A stretch of DNA of 64,000 bases from Oceanihabitans sp. IOP_32 (GTDB lineage Bacteria > Bacteroidota > Bacteroidia > Flavobacteriales > Flavobacteriaceae): assembly GCF_009498295.1 (NCBI RefSeq), contig NZ_CP040813.1:62001-126000 (forward strand), in the 5' to 3' direction. Every line of letters begins with the position of its first letter. Within the stretch, counting starts at the first letter, position 1. The notes below the pieces were generated by a model. The model searched no databases. It worked only from the letters and a program-made list of their open reading frames with translations, and had not been told where the DNA came from. The translations under genes were made by a program, and so were the position numbers. This document shows positions 55,358 to 64,000 of this stretch, one piece after another.

Positions 55358-56406
55358 TTCTTAAAAACAGCTAAAGAATTCTTCACAGCAGCTTCTACAA
55401 ATTGACCTTTCATCACTTTTTCTTGAACTTCTAAAACATTGTTTTTCATGGCTTTATAGTCGTCTTCAGAAAGGTTTTCTAAAATACCATTCAAATCTTT
55501 TAGATTAGAAACTCCAAGACCCAAATTGTTTTCAACAATAAAAGTAGCAATGGCAGCTTTATCCCAAACAATAACAGGAAGTCCGCATAAAAGATACAAT
55601 GAAGTTTTGTGTGGATTGTTATATTTTAAATAGGCTCCTAAATCACCACTACAGGCTTCGGTTGATACGCCATCCCATACCAAACCAAAATCGGCCTTAA
55701 TTTTATGTGCAATTTGATCTGAGGGAAAAGCTCCTTCATAACTTATAACAGAGTCTTCTTCATTAACTTTTCGTTTACTTTTATCAAAGCCAATACCATA
55801 AAGTTTCAAATTGTATTTACTGTGCTCTAAAATATCGAAATCAAAAATATAGGCATTTTTTCCTTCACCAAAACCTCCAGCATAAGCGATATCGTACTTC
55901 TCTTTTTTAATTATACTTGTATTCTGTATTGGTTTTTCATCCGAAACGTAATCAAAAATCCCTAAAACCACAATAGGTGTTTTAGTGTTTTGCTCCAAAA
56001 ACCAAGCTTTCATGGCCTCGTTGTGCACAATAATAACGTCTGAGCAAACAATTTTAGATAATTCTTTCTCAACATCTTTAACTCTTCCTTTTAAACACCT
56101 CACATCGTGTACAATTGTAATAATTTTACAGCCCTTTAATTTAGCAAAAAACAAAATAAGTTGTCTAAATTTATTGTTAGGATACTGGGTACATATTACA
56201 GACTTAAACGGTAATCTTAACAGAGCCAAACTAATACCAAAAAAATTCTTTATCGTACCAATAGCCGAATTTGGAATGGCAGACTGTTTAAACCCTAAGT
56301 TTTTAAATCCGAGATTATCTAAAGTAAATTCACAATCGGTTTTTGCCTTTCCTGCGGCATTAAACAACGATTTATAATTTCTAGAAATGTAATACATAGT
56401 AGTCAA
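55354..56406 (-). CDS. Galactofuranosyltransferase-like GT-B glycosyltransferase
   Basis: 350 aa, no signal peptide. Text such as KIITIVHDVRCLKG, VIIVHNEAMKAWF, YDIAYAGGFGEGKNAY and LGAYLKYNNPHKTSLYLLCGLPVIVW fits the beta-1,6-galactofuranosyltransferase/sugar transferase group. The UDP-galactopyranose mutase gene is divergent from it 53 bases away, which supports use of UDP-galactofuranose. Acceptor unknown; a surface polysaccharide or lipopolysaccharide core is likely. Stop codon overlaps that of the GT9 gene. Confidence 0.82.
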   Translation of the reverse strand: MTTMYYISRNYKSLFNAAGKAKTDCEFTLDNLGFKNLGFKQSAIPNSAIGTIKNFFGISLALLRLPFKSVICTQYPNNKFRQLILFFAKLKGCKIITIVHDVRCLKGRVKDVEKELSKIVCSDVIIVHNEAMKAWFLEQNTKTPIVVLGIFDYVSDEKPIQNTSIIKKEKYDIAYAGGFGEGKNAYIFDFDILEHSKYNLKLYGIGFDKSKRKVNEEDSVISYEGAFPSDQIAHKIKADFGLVWDGVSTEACSGDLGAYLKYNNPHKTSLYLLCGLPVIVWDKAAIATFIVENNLGLGVSNLKDLNGILENLSEDDYKAMKNNVLEVQEKVMKGQFVEAAVKNSLAVFKN

Positions 56407-56412
56407 AAAGTT

Positions 56413-56442
56413 TTTGTTAAGAAAATTAATATCCTAGTTTTG
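56413..56442 (+). promoter_or_regulatory. glf promoter
   Basis: TTTG (56413-56416), 18-base spacer, TAGTTTTG (56435-56442); the glf ATG is 17 bases downstream. Confidence 0.6.
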
Positions 56443-56459
56443 TTAAAAAACATAAAAGT

Positions 56460-57563
56460 ATGCAAAAGTATGATTATTTAATTGTTGGAGCAGGACTATT
56501 TGGATGCGTGTTTGCATACGAAGCTACAAAAGCAGGAAAAAGGTGCCTTGTGATAGACAAAAGAGACCACCTAGGAGGGAATGTCTACTGCGAAAACATT
56601 GATGGCATTAACGTACATAAATACGGCGCACATATATTTCATACAAACGATAAACAGATTTGGGACTATGTAAACCAATTTGCTGAATTTAACAATTATA
56701 TAAATTCTCCTGTTTCAATTTCTAAAGGTAAATTGTACAATTTACCTTTTAATATGAACACGTTTTATCAATTATGGGGCACAAAAACACCCGATGAAGC
56801 CAAACGAATTATTGAAAATCAGATAAAAGAATACGGTTGTGAGAATCCAAAAAACCTCGAAGAACAAGCCTTGTCACTTATAGGAAAAGATGTGTACGAA
56901 ACCCTAATTAAGGAGTACACCGAAAAACAATGGGGCAAAAAGGCCACAGAACTTCCCGCTTTTATTATTAAACGCTTACCTGTGCGTTACACCTTTAATA
57001 ATAACTATTTTAACGATAAATACCAAGGTATCCCTATAGGTGGTTATAACAAAATAATTAATGGGCTTTTAAAAGGTATTGAAACAAAAACTAATATCGA
57101 TTTTTTTGAAAACAAAGAGGAATTAAGCCAATTAGCCTCAAAAACGGTGTACACAGGAAAAATTGATGAATTCTATAATTATAAATATGGGAATTTAGAA
57201 TACCGTTCGTTAAGGTTTGAAAACACAAGATTAGAAAAAGAAAACGATCAAGGTAATGCGGTTGTAAATTATAACGATGCCACAATTCCATACACTAGAA
57301 CTATTGAACATAAGCATTTTGAATTTGGAAAACAAAAACACACGGTAGTAACCAAAGAATTTCCAGAACAATGGTCTAAAGATAAAGAAGCCTACTACCC
57401 TATTAACAACCAAGAAAATCAGAAAAAATATCAGCAATACAAAGCTTTGTCCTTAAAAGAAAATAGCATTATTTTTGGTGGCAGGTTAGCAGAATATAAA
57501 TATTACGACATGCACCAAATAATAGCTTCGGCATTACAAAAGGTAAATAAAGAACTTGGTTAA
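56460..57563 (+). CDS. glf: UDP-galactopyranose mutase
   Basis: 367 aa flavoenzyme interconverting UDP-galactopyranose and UDP-galactofuranose. N-terminal FAD fold YLIVGAGLFGCVFAYEA (residues 5-21) followed by DKRDHLGGN; the family core GAHIFHTND (near 57) and the C-terminal GRLAEYKYYDMHQ with the flavin-contacting Arg are intact. The product feeds the galactofuranosyltransferase-like enzyme next door. The GT2 gene follows 12 bases later. Confidence 0.95.
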   Translation: MQKYDYLIVGAGLFGCVFAYEATKAGKRCLVIDKRDHLGGNVYCENIDGINVHKYGAHIFHTNDKQIWDYVNQFAEFNNYINSPVSISKGKLYNLPFNMNTFYQLWGTKTPDEAKRIIENQIKEYGCENPKNLEEQALSLIGKDVYETLIKEYTEKQWGKKATELPAFIIKRLPVRYTFNNNYFNDKYQGIPIGGYNKIINGLLKGIETKTNIDFFENKEELSQLASKTVYTGKIDEFYNYKYGNLEYRSLRFENTRLEKENDQGNAVVNYNDATIPYTRTIEHKHFEFGKQKHTVVTKEFPEQWSKDKEAYYPINNQENQKKYQQYKALSLKENSIIFGGRLAEYKYYDMHQIIASALQKVNKELG

Positions 57564-57575
57564 ATTGATTATAAA

Positions 57576-58346
57576 TTGAAAAACAAATCAAAAATATCGG
57601 CGCTCTTAATTACCTATAACGAAGTCAATCATATTGACGCTGTAATTGAAAATGTAAGCTTTGCTGACGAAATTATTGTCGTAGATTCTTTTAGTACAGA
57701 TGGCACGCTTGAAAAACTAGAAAAATTTAAAAACGTGACCACCATAACACGCGCTTTTAAAAATTTTGCCGATCAAAGAAATTATGCATTATCCCAAGCC
57801 AAACACGATTGGATTTTATTTATTGATGCCGATGAACGTTTAACAAATAAATTAAAGTCAGAAATTATTACCACCATAAACTCTCCAACCCCTATTGCAG
57901 CATTTATGGTGAAACGGCTTTATTTTTTTAAGCAGAAAAGAATTCGTTTTAGCGGCTTTCAAACCGATACTACGTACCGATTGTTCAGAAAAAATAAGGT
58001 AAAATATATTGAAGATAAAATAGTACACGAAATGCCAGAAATAGATGGAGCAAGCCAAATTTTAAAACATAATATGATCCATTATTGTATAGACAGCGCG
58101 TCTCATTTTAAATCTAAAATGGAGCACTATGCCGAGCTCAAAGCCTTAGAGATTTTTCAAAAAGGCACGACACCAAATGTTTTTCATTTCTATTTTAAAC
58201 CCCTTTATAAGTTTATTACAAACTATTTTTTTAGATTAGGTATTTTAGACGGAAAAGAAGGCTTCCAAATATGTTATCTCAATGCTTACGGTGTGTTTTA
58301 TAGGTATAAAGAGCTTGAAAAATTAATTAACGCTTCCAAAATTTAA
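57576..58346 (+). CDS. Glycosyltransferase family 2 (lipopolysaccharide core type)
   Basis: 256 aa GT-A enzyme resembling WaaE/KdtX. N-terminal ISALLITYNEVNHID, the nucleotide-binding IIVVDSFSTDGT and the metal-binding DADERL (near residue 88) are all present. No ATG is available near the family start; TTG (57576-57578) is the best start, 12 bases after glf, so translation is likely coupled. The last 20 bases overlap the end of the convergent kinase gene. Confidence 0.88.
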   Translation: MKNKSKISALLITYNEVNHIDAVIENVSFADEIIVVDSFSTDGTLEKLEKFKNVTTITRAFKNFADQRNYALSQAKHDWILFIDADERLTNKLKSEIITTINSPTPIAAFMVKRLYFFKQKRIRFSGFQTDTTYRLFRKNKVKYIEDKIVHEMPEIDGASQILKHNMIHYCIDSASHFKSKMEHYAELKALEIFQKGTTPNVFHFYFKPLYKFITNYFFRLGILDGKEGFQICYLNAYGVFYRYKELEKLINASKI

Positions 58347-59085
58347 GCTTCTTTTTTAAGCGTCTTTTACGGTGGTATTTTTCTTGAAAAGCTTCGGTTT
58401 CTTGCCACATTAAGTCAAAAATAGCATCGTAATTTCCTCCAGAGCATTTGGCATATTCATCACTCATTATTTCAACCATAGATTTGTGAATGGTTAATTT
58501 TGAAAAGTTTTTAATTCGTGTTTCAAAATCTAAAGTTTTAAATGCCATACGGTTTAAATCCACCAAATAAAAGTCGTAACCTATTTCTGTTTTTTTAATC
58601 AAAGTATTCCCAGGAGAATGATCTAAAAAATGAACGCCTTTTTCATGTAAATCGAAGGTAAATCTTGTAAAAGCTCTAAGAATTTCGTCGTAATTAGAAA
58701 TATTAAAATCTGTAGTTAACTCCCTGTAAGTATAATCGCAATCAATTTGTTCGCTTATATAATAACTTTTTTTAAATAGAAAAGGTGTTTTAAATTCGTA
58801 ATAGGCAATGGGTTGCGGAGTCCCTATATTTAAACCTTTAAGTCTATTAGCATATTCAAAAGAGCGTTGCGCTTTACTTTTTCTAAAAAACCGATATGCG
58901 ATTTGATTGATAAGATGTGGTACTTTAAAAGACTTAATGTTAATAGTCTTACCATCTAAATCAAATAATTTTAAAGCGTTGCGCTCTTGGTTCCCAAAAT
59001 TTTCTCCAAGCGTATTGAAATTGATGATAAAATTATCGATTTCGTTTTCAAATGATTGATATGACTTTTGTACGACTTTATTCAT
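58327..59085 (-). CDS. Lipopolysaccharide kinase (Kdo/WaaP family)
   Basis: 252 aa kinase-fold protein, probably phosphorylating Kdo or heptose of the lipopolysaccharide core. The catalytic segment HFLDHSPGNTL (near residue 153) and the metal-binding LVDLNRM (near 174) match the InaA/WaaP/Kdo-kinase pattern. The N-lobe is short, as in this family. Convergent with GT2 (20-base overlap) and divergent from the GT4 gene. Confidence 0.86.
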   Translation of the reverse strand: MNKVVQKSYQSFENEIDNFIINFNTLGENFGNQERNALKLFDLDGKTINIKSFKVPHLINQIAYRFFRKSKAQRSFEYANRLKGLNIGTPQPIAYYEFKTPFLFKKSYYISEQIDCDYTYRELTTDFNISNYDEILRAFTRFTFDLHEKGVHFLDHSPGNTLIKKTEIGYDFYLVDLNRMAFKTLDFETRIKNFSKLTIHKSMVEIMSDEYAKCSGGNYDAIFDLMWQETEAFQEKYHRKRRLKKKLKFWKR

Positions 59086-59149
59086 ACGGCAATATTACAA
59101 TATTATATTTTAGGTGTCAAAAAGTTTACTTTTAAAAAAAAACTTAACC

Positions 59150-59157
59150 TATATTTG
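59150..59157 (+). promoter_or_regulatory. -7 box of the GT4 gene
   Basis: TATATTTG, exact TAnnTTTG match, 25 bases before the preferred start at 59183. Its position inside the longer reading frame argues for the later start. Confidence 0.55.
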
Positions 59158-59182
59158 TTCGTCAAAATTACTTTGGTTTAAT

Positions 59183-60286
59183 ATGAGACTTTTACAAATT
59201 ACAGCGTCCAATGTTTGGAGAGGACATGAGCAACAAATAGTTTATTACTACGAAGCTTTCAATGCAAAAATTGAACATCAAGTTTTAATTTGCCCCTCAG
59301 AAACAAAACTAGCTGAAGTTGCAAATCATAAAAATTTTAATGTTCATTCCTTACCCTTAAAATCACAATATAGCTTAAGTTGGATTAAAAAAATCAAACG
59401 AGTTGTTAAAGATGAAAAAATCGATTTAATTTTAATACATAGTAGTAGAGCGCACACCTTATGTGTTTTGGCTTCCAAGCTATCCTACAAAAAAACACCT
59501 TTAGTATTTTTTAGAACTTTAATAAAAGATATATCTGGAAAACCGCTTAGCATCTGGAAATACAATTACAAATATTTGGTTAAGCTCATTTGTGTATCTC
59601 AGGCAGTTGTTGAAGCCTTAAAACCTTCAATTAAAGATCCTTCTCGATTTGCTATTGTGGGTAGTGCAACAGATTTGTCAGTTTTTAAAAACACAAAAAA
59701 AACTTATAAATTACATAAGGAGCTAGAACTTCCAGAAGACACCATTTTAATAGCTAATATATCTGCCTTTGTAAAGTTTAAAGATCATTATACTTTTGTA
59801 AAAACAGCTAAAATTTTAAAAGATAAGATTCCTAATGCCAAATTTTTATTAATAGGAACGGGTAATCTACAAGACGAAATTTTAACCTTTGTTAAAGAAG
59901 AAAATTTAGAAGACACGGTGTTATTCTTAGGTTTTAGAGAGGATATCCCAGAGATTTTTCCTGATTTTGATATATTTCTATTTACCTCAAAACTAGAACC
60001 CACAGGTGGTGTTTTATTAGAAGCCTATGCCAGTCACGTCCCTATTGTGGCTACAAATGCTGGAGGTATTCCAGAGGTCGTGGTACATAATAAGACGGGG
60101 TTTCTTTGTGAAAAAGAAAATCCTGAAGCATTTGCACAAGCTGTACTAAAGCTGCTTGAGGACGACACCCTTAAAGATGCATTCATTAAAAACGGGTATC
60201 AACGTTTACAAGATCATTTTACTAAAGAGGTCATTACCAAACACATGTTTGAAGAACTTTTAAAAGTCCATAAAGCGTACTATTAA
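59183..60286 (+). CDS. Glycosyltransferase family 4
   Basis: 367 aa GT-B enzyme. N-terminal acceptor domain (MRLLQITASNVWRGHEQQIVYYY, with the GGHE-like loop) and a C-terminal donor domain with LEPTGGVLLEAYASHVPIVATNAGGIPEVV (near residues 273-302), the E-x7-E signature. The frame is open from a GTG at 59114, but the ATG at 59183 gives the normal family start and follows a promoter box. Likely part of lipopolysaccharide or surface glycan assembly. Its stop overlaps the next convergent gene by 4 bases. Confidence 0.9.
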   Translation: MRLLQITASNVWRGHEQQIVYYYEAFNAKIEHQVLICPSETKLAEVANHKNFNVHSLPLKSQYSLSWIKKIKRVVKDEKIDLILIHSSRAHTLCVLASKLSYKKTPLVFFRTLIKDISGKPLSIWKYNYKYLVKLICVSQAVVEALKPSIKDPSRFAIVGSATDLSVFKNTKKTYKLHKELELPEDTILIANISAFVKFKDHYTFVKTAKILKDKIPNAKFLLIGTGNLQDEILTFVKEENLEDTVLFLGFREDIPEIFPDFDIFLFTSKLEPTGGVLLEAYASHVPIVATNAGGIPEVVVHNKTGFLCEKENPEAFAQAVLKLLEDDTLKDAFIKNGYQRLQDHFTKEVITKHMFEELLKVHKAYY

Positions 60287-61233
60287 ATAGAAAAAACCTT
60301 CAGAATCCAACCCTCTAAAGTATAAGGAAACAATAAGCTATCTTCAATGTTTTGATAAGCAGAATTTAAAAACGACTCAGGTATGTCTATACTATTGGGG
60401 GAAATTATTAATATATTATTCGGATTATAAAAATCGTAGTTTTTTACATCCTCGTTAGTAGTTATTAATTTTTTATTATACCCCAAAGCTTCAAAAACCC
60501 TAAAACTTAATCCTTTTTGGTTTTGTTTTTGAATATCTAAAAGGATTTCAGAATTTAGAATATGCTTTTTAACTTCTTCTAATGGCAAATAATCTGGAAC
60601 TATCGTTATGTACTCATCTTCAATAACCACTTCTTTTCTAACAATTATATTATACTCAATATTATTATTTCTTAAGTATTTTACTACTTTTTTTAAAGTC
60701 CCAAACCGCTCATCATACGACGAAATATTAAAAACTTTGTTTTCAAAGGACGATGCTTTAGATTTGTCAAAATCATAAATATAATTAGTAATAAATTCTA
60801 AATTATAATTTTTAACATCCTCTTTTTCATAACTATATACCTTGTCAAAAATAGGGATGAGATTTTTCTTTTTCGGAAATTTTGCTATCGCATCAAAATA
60901 GAAAGCAATAAAATTATTGGTATGCGTTTTTATTTTTAAAAGCGTCTCTAATTCGATTTCATCCGGTCGAATAACCACAATATAATCCTCTTTTTCTTTT
61001 TTCTTTAAAAAAAAGTCTAAAATACGTTTCGACTTGTATTTATCTTTAATATTCTTATTAAAAATAACCTTATTTACCGCATTTTTAATCTTATCAAATT
61101 TAGAAGAATAAACATATCTAAAGTCTGAAAAATTTATATGTGTTACTACTACATTGGGGTGAGCTTCCAACTCATCAATTAAATAATGAAGGTACCCAAA
61201 AGAGTTTGGAGCAATTATAGTTATACTTTTCAA
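60283..61233 (-). CDS. Putative glycosyltransferase (GT-B/CgeB-like), function uncertain
   Basis: 316 aa, Lys/Asn/Ile-rich and more AT-rich than its neighbours, which suggests a variable or imported surface-glycan gene. The N-terminus ITIIAPNSFGYLHYLIDEL and the C-terminal NSEILLDIQKQNQKGLSFRVFEALGYNKKLITTN resemble lipopolysaccharide biosynthesis proteins and the glycosyltransferase donor domain of CgeB-like enzymes. No sugar specificity is readable. Convergent 4-base overlap with the GT4 gene. Confidence 0.65.
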   Translation of the reverse strand: MKSITIIAPNSFGYLHYLIDELEAHPNVVVTHINFSDFRYVYSSKFDKIKNAVNKVIFNKNIKDKYKSKRILDFFLKKKEKEDYIVVIRPDEIELETLLKIKTHTNNFIAFYFDAIAKFPKKKNLIPIFDKVYSYEKEDVKNYNLEFITNYIYDFDKSKASSFENKVFNISSYDERFGTLKKVVKYLRNNNIEYNIIVRKEVVIEDEYITIVPDYLPLEEVKKHILNSEILLDIQKQNQKGLSFRVFEALGYNKKLITTNEDVKNYDFYNPNNILIISPNSIDIPESFLNSAYQNIEDSLLFPYTLEGWILKVFSI

Positions 61234-61660
61234 AAATATAAATATTTAAATATTAGATTAAGAAATATCTTACGTAAAAAATAAAAAACTTAATTAAATA
61301 ACAAACCTCGAAATTTTAATAAGCGCAAGTATAAAAGTTTCACGATTTCCTAGATTTAACTCGAAGACTAATGGATAGCTACAAACCGTTAGTCATCTTT
61401 ACTTTTAATTTGCTTTTTCATACACAACATCACCATTTTAGAAGCGCTAAGCACCTATAAAAAATAAGAAGTTCTCCACATCCGTAATTCACAAATAAAA
61501 ATCTAAATATAGTAATAATAGAAAACATCTTAATCGTAACATTAAGTATTTTTTGTTACTTTGTGCTCATTAGATATTAGCCTAGCATTAAAAACCTGTT
61601 TTTTGCACTCAAACAGCTAAAAATACATTTAAACAATTATTATATTTAACAAAAAAATAA
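61234..61660. other. Gene-free spacer upstream of gcvT
   Basis: 427 AT-rich bases without a convincing open frame or RNA gene. One hairpin-forming stretch is seen (61366-61374 with 61386-61394: 9 bp including one G-U pair, 11-base loop). A near-promoter TTACTTTG occurs at 61555-61562, roughly 100 bases before gcvT. Confidence 0.4.
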
Positions 61661-62743
61661 ATGAAAAATACCGCATTAACTCAAACTCACGAAGCTCTAG
61701 GAGCAAAAATTGTTCCTTTTGCAGGCTATAATATGCCTGTGCAATACGAAGGTGTAAACATAGAACATGACACTGTTAGAAATGCCGTTGGAGTGTTTGA
61801 TGTATCCCACATGGGCGAGTTTATAATTGAAGGCGAACACGCTCTGGATTTAATCCAAAAAGTATGTAGTAACGATGCCAGTAAACTAACCGTTGGGAAA
61901 GCACAATACAGCTATATGCCCAATGAACATGGCGGTGTTATAGACGATTTAATTATTTACAAACTTAAAGAAGACCAGTATTTATTGGTGGTTAATGCCA
62001 GTAATATCGAAAAAGATTGGAACTGGATTCAATCGCAAAACGATGTTGGAGCTACGCTACGCGACATAAGTGATGATTACTCGTTACTCGCCATTCAAGG
62101 CCCAAAAGCTATTGAGGCCATGCAGAGTTTAACAAGTCATGATTTATCGGCCATTAAGTTCTACAACTTTGTAGTTGGCGATTTTGCCGGCATCGATAAT
62201 GTGATCATATCGGCCACAGGCTATACCGGTAGTGGTGGTTTTGAAATTTACTGCAAAAACGAAGCGGTTAAGCAAATTTGGGACAAGGTTTTTAAAGCTG
62301 GAGCCGATTATGGTATTAAACCCATAGGTTTAGCAGCCCGAGACACCCTGCGTTTAGAAATGGGTTATTGCCTTTACGGAAATGATATCGATGAAAACAC
62401 CTCACCTTTTGAAGCTGGTTTAGGTTGGATTACAAAATTCACAAAAGACTTTACAAATTCTGAAGCTCTAAAAGCCGAAAAAGAAGGTGGTACAAAACGC
62501 AAACTCATTGGTTTTAAATTGGATGAACGCGGCATTCCACGTCATGGTTATGATATTGTTGATGCCGACGGCAACAAAATTGGTGTAGTAACCTCTGGTA
62601 CCATGAGCCCTAGCTTAGGTGTGGCTATTGGCCTCGGGTATGTACCAAATGCTTTTGCTGCGGCAGATAGTAAAATACACATTCAAATACGTAAAAAAAC
62701 AATTCCCGCAACGGTGGTTAAATTGCCTTTTTATAAAGGATAA
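61661..62743 (+). CDS. gcvT: Aminomethyltransferase (glycine cleavage T protein)
   Basis: 360 aa tetrahydrofolate enzyme that takes the aminomethyl group from the lipoylated H protein and releases ammonia and methylene-THF. Family text throughout: [21 protein letters not shown], the folate-binding [12 protein letters not shown] (near residue 187), [13 protein letters not shown], and [17 protein letters not shown] near the C-terminus. gcvH and gcvP are not in the window. Followed closely by the SDR gene (18 bases). Confidence 0.96.
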   Translation: MKNTALTQTHEALGAKIVPFAGYNMPVQYEGVNIEHDTVRNAVGVFDVSHMGEFIIEGEHALDLIQKVCSNDASKLTVGKAQYSYMPNEHGGVIDDLIIYKLKEDQYLLVVNASNIEKDWNWIQSQNDVGATLRDISDDYSLLAIQGPKAIEAMQSLTSHDLSAIKFYNFVVGDFAGIDNVIISATGYTGSGGFEIYCKNEAVKQIWDKVFKAGADYGIKPIGLAARDTLRLEMGYCLYGNDIDENTSPFEAGLGWITKFTKDFTNSEALKAEKEGGTKRKLIGFKLDERGIPRHGYDIVDADGNKIGVVTSGTMSPSLGVAIGLGYVPNAFAAADSKIHIQIRKKTIPATVVKLPFYKG

Positions 62744-62761
62744 CATTTTCAGATGTTTTAA

Positions 62762-63601
62762 ATGAAGGAGAAGGCGACAGAAAGTAAACATAACATTTTA
62801 ATTTTAGGAGCAAGCGGATTTTTAGGTGGCGCCATCTACAAAGAGCTTTGCTCCTATTTTAAAACTTTTGGAACCTATAATACAGCCAACAAACATTACG
62901 AGAGCAACCATCATTTTTTTCAGTACAATTTTGAAGAAGACGATATTTACGAGATTCTCGATATTGTAAAACCCACCATCATCATTTCGACACTTCGAGG
63001 AGACTTCTCTAAGCAAGTTATACTGCATCAACATCTGGTCGAATATGTATTAGCAGGCAAAACAAAAATCATCTTTCTATCCTCTGCCAATGTTTTTGAT
63101 GCCTACAGTAAATACCCAAGTTACGAAACCGATAAAACCCTAAGCCATAGTATTTACGGGCATTTTAAAATAAAAATCGAGAATATGCTTTTAAGATTGC
63201 CCCAAAAACAGGTCGCCATTCTACGTTTGCCTATGGTTTTTGGAAACCAATCGCCTCGTATGCTGGAAATTACTCAGAAAATTAAAGAAAAAACACCCAT
63301 CGAGGTCTTTCCTAAATTAATCATTAATGTAACAACTCACAGTAAAATAACCCAACAAATACACTACATAATTAACAGGAATAAATTCGGTGTTTTTCAT
63401 TTAGGGAGTAGCGATTTGGTACATCACGACGATTTTATTAAAGAAACTGTAGCTAATTTAAACGCATCAAATGCCATTTATAAGCAGGTTTATACTACAA
63501 ACGACGATCGTTATTTAGCGGCTTTACCAAAATACAATCTCTTGCCAAAAAACCTGCAATTAACTAGTCAAGACATTTTAACCGATTTAAAATTAAGTTG
63601 A
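62762..63601 (+). CDS. SDR-type sugar epimerase/reductase (RmlD-like)
   Basis: 279 aa NAD(P)-dependent extended SDR. Rossmann motif ILGASGFLGGAIYKEL (residues 14-29). The catalytic Tyr-Lys pair appears as YGHFKIKIE (near 138) preceded by SSANVFDAYSKYPSYET. Closest in outline to dTDP-4-dehydrorhamnose reductase-like proteins, but the substrate is not determined. Placed 18 bases after gcvT, so probably co-transcribed although functionally unrelated. Confidence 0.8.
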   Translation: MKEKATESKHNILILGASGFLGGAIYKELCSYFKTFGTYNTANKHYESNHHFFQYNFEEDDIYEILDIVKPTIIISTLRGDFSKQVILHQHLVEYVLAGKTKIIFLSSANVFDAYSKYPSYETDKTLSHSIYGHFKIKIENMLLRLPQKQVAILRLPMVFGNQSPRMLEITQKIKEKTPIEVFPKLIINVTTHSKITQQIHYIINRNKFGVFHLGSSDLVHHDDFIKETVANLNASNAIYKQVYTTNDDRYLAALPKYNLLPKNLQLTSQDILTDLKLS

Positions 63602-63654
63602 TTTTGATGCCCGAAATTATTATCTTAGGCAGTTCACTTTTAAAAACATAAATA

Positions 63655-63948
63655 ATGAGCAAATTATCTGAAAACGATATAGAAAAAAAACTGCTTCACC
63701 TACCCGATTGGGAATATTATGATGATGCCATTCACGCCGAATTTGAATTCGAAAATTTTAAAGATTGTTTTAGTGCTATGAGCAGAATTGCTTTCGAGTG
63801 CGAAGCCCTAAATCACCATCCTAATTGGACTAACGTCTACAATGTACTTACTATCTCGCTATCTACACACGATGTCGATGGTGTTACAGAAAAAGACTTT
63901 AAGTTAGCCAAAGCCATCGAGTATATTGTTGAACCAGAAGATGAATAA
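63655..63948 (+). CDS. Pterin-4a-carbinolamine dehydratase
   Basis: 97 aa, the usual size for this enzyme, which recycles 4a-hydroxytetrahydrobiopterin formed by aromatic amino acid hydroxylases (and may also act as a folate/pterin scavenging enzyme). Active-site block CEALNHHPNWTNVYN (near residues 47-61) with the paired His and following Trp, and THDVDGVTEKDFKLAKAIE near the end, are diagnostic. The last 52 bases of the window contain no recognisable gene start. Confidence 0.92.
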   Translation: MSKLSENDIEKKLLHLPDWEYYDDAIHAEFEFENFKDCFSAMSRIAFECEALNHHPNWTNVYNVLTISLSTHDVDGVTEKDFKLAKAIEYIVEPEDE

Positions 63949-64000
63949 AATAGTTAGTTCAAGGTCGCATAGCATTTTGAGAATTTTTTTAAATTTGCTA

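Noticed and set aside
61366-61394. Hairpin upstream of gcvT considered as a tRNA or glycine riboswitch piece
   Set aside because: Only one short stem is present; there is no cloverleaf and no conserved riboswitch core, and the stem includes a G-U pair.

Overview
The window looks like a chromosomal segment of a marine-type member of the Flavobacteriaceae (Bacteroidota). The evidence is the low G+C sequence, a complete SusC/SusD-type glycan utilisation locus, a secreted amylase with a type IX secretion (T9SS) C-terminal sorting domain, a DUF5606 gene, a carotenoid cluster, and repeated promoter-like TAnnTTTG boxes placed just upstream of genes. No tRNA, rRNA, CRISPR array or intact transposase was seen.

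Layout. 1-2.5 kb: glycine-betaine-type ABC importer (proV partial, proW, proX) closed by a strong hairpin. 2.6-4.8 kb: a beta-helix lipoprotein gene of locally higher G+C, then a decayed strip with the tail of a type I restriction HsdR gene. 4.8-7.1 kb: DUF2207 and LemA membrane proteins. 7.3-13.8 kb: single genes (M14 carboxypeptidase lipoprotein, an interrupted zinc-ribbon gene, Dps, FMN reductase, saccharopine dehydrogenase-like) separated by spacers that hold repeats. 13.8-20.1 kb: a divergent DNA damage-tolerance cassette: dinB and a short dnaE on one side, a LexA-like S24 repressor and a DnaQ/GIY-YIG fusion nuclease on the other. 20.2-45.5 kb: a starch/maltodextrin locus. 46-49.8 kb: a CarH-like cobalamin-binding MerR regulator followed by crtI, crtB and crtZ. 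50-53.2 kb: small membrane proteins, TlpA-like thioredoxin, DUF5606, peptide deformylase and RuvX. 53.4-61.2 kb: dapD and a cell-surface glycan cluster (GT9, galactofuranosyltransferase-like, Glf, GT2, Kdo/WaaP-type kinase, GT4 and one more). 61.7-63.9 kb: gcvT, a sugar epimerase/reductase-like SDR and a pterin-4a-carbinolamine dehydratase.

How the genes work together. In the starch locus, a plus-strand unit (susC, susD, susE, a SusF-like protein, T9SS amylase) binds, trims and imports maltooligosaccharides. A minus-strand unit (MFS transporter, beta-phosphoglucomutase, maltose phosphorylase, GH97, three GH13 lipoproteins, one esterase lipoprotein) digests them in the envelope, moves the products inward and phosphorolyses maltose. 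A LacI-family regulator sits between the units, and a perfect 14-bp LacI-type palindrome lies in front of susC. The carotenoid genes are probably light/B12-controlled: the regulator keeps the W-x9-EH and E-x-H-x-x-G motifs, and a 24-base palindrome overlaps the crtI promoter.

Most notable observations: the damage-tolerance cassette with mirror-image promoters inside an operator-like inverted repeat; the crtI operator; two genes cut by single in-frame TGA codons (GH97 and the zinc-ribbon gene); a dispersed 218-base repeat present twice 34 kb apart; a MITE-like inverted repeat pair; and the HsdR relic.
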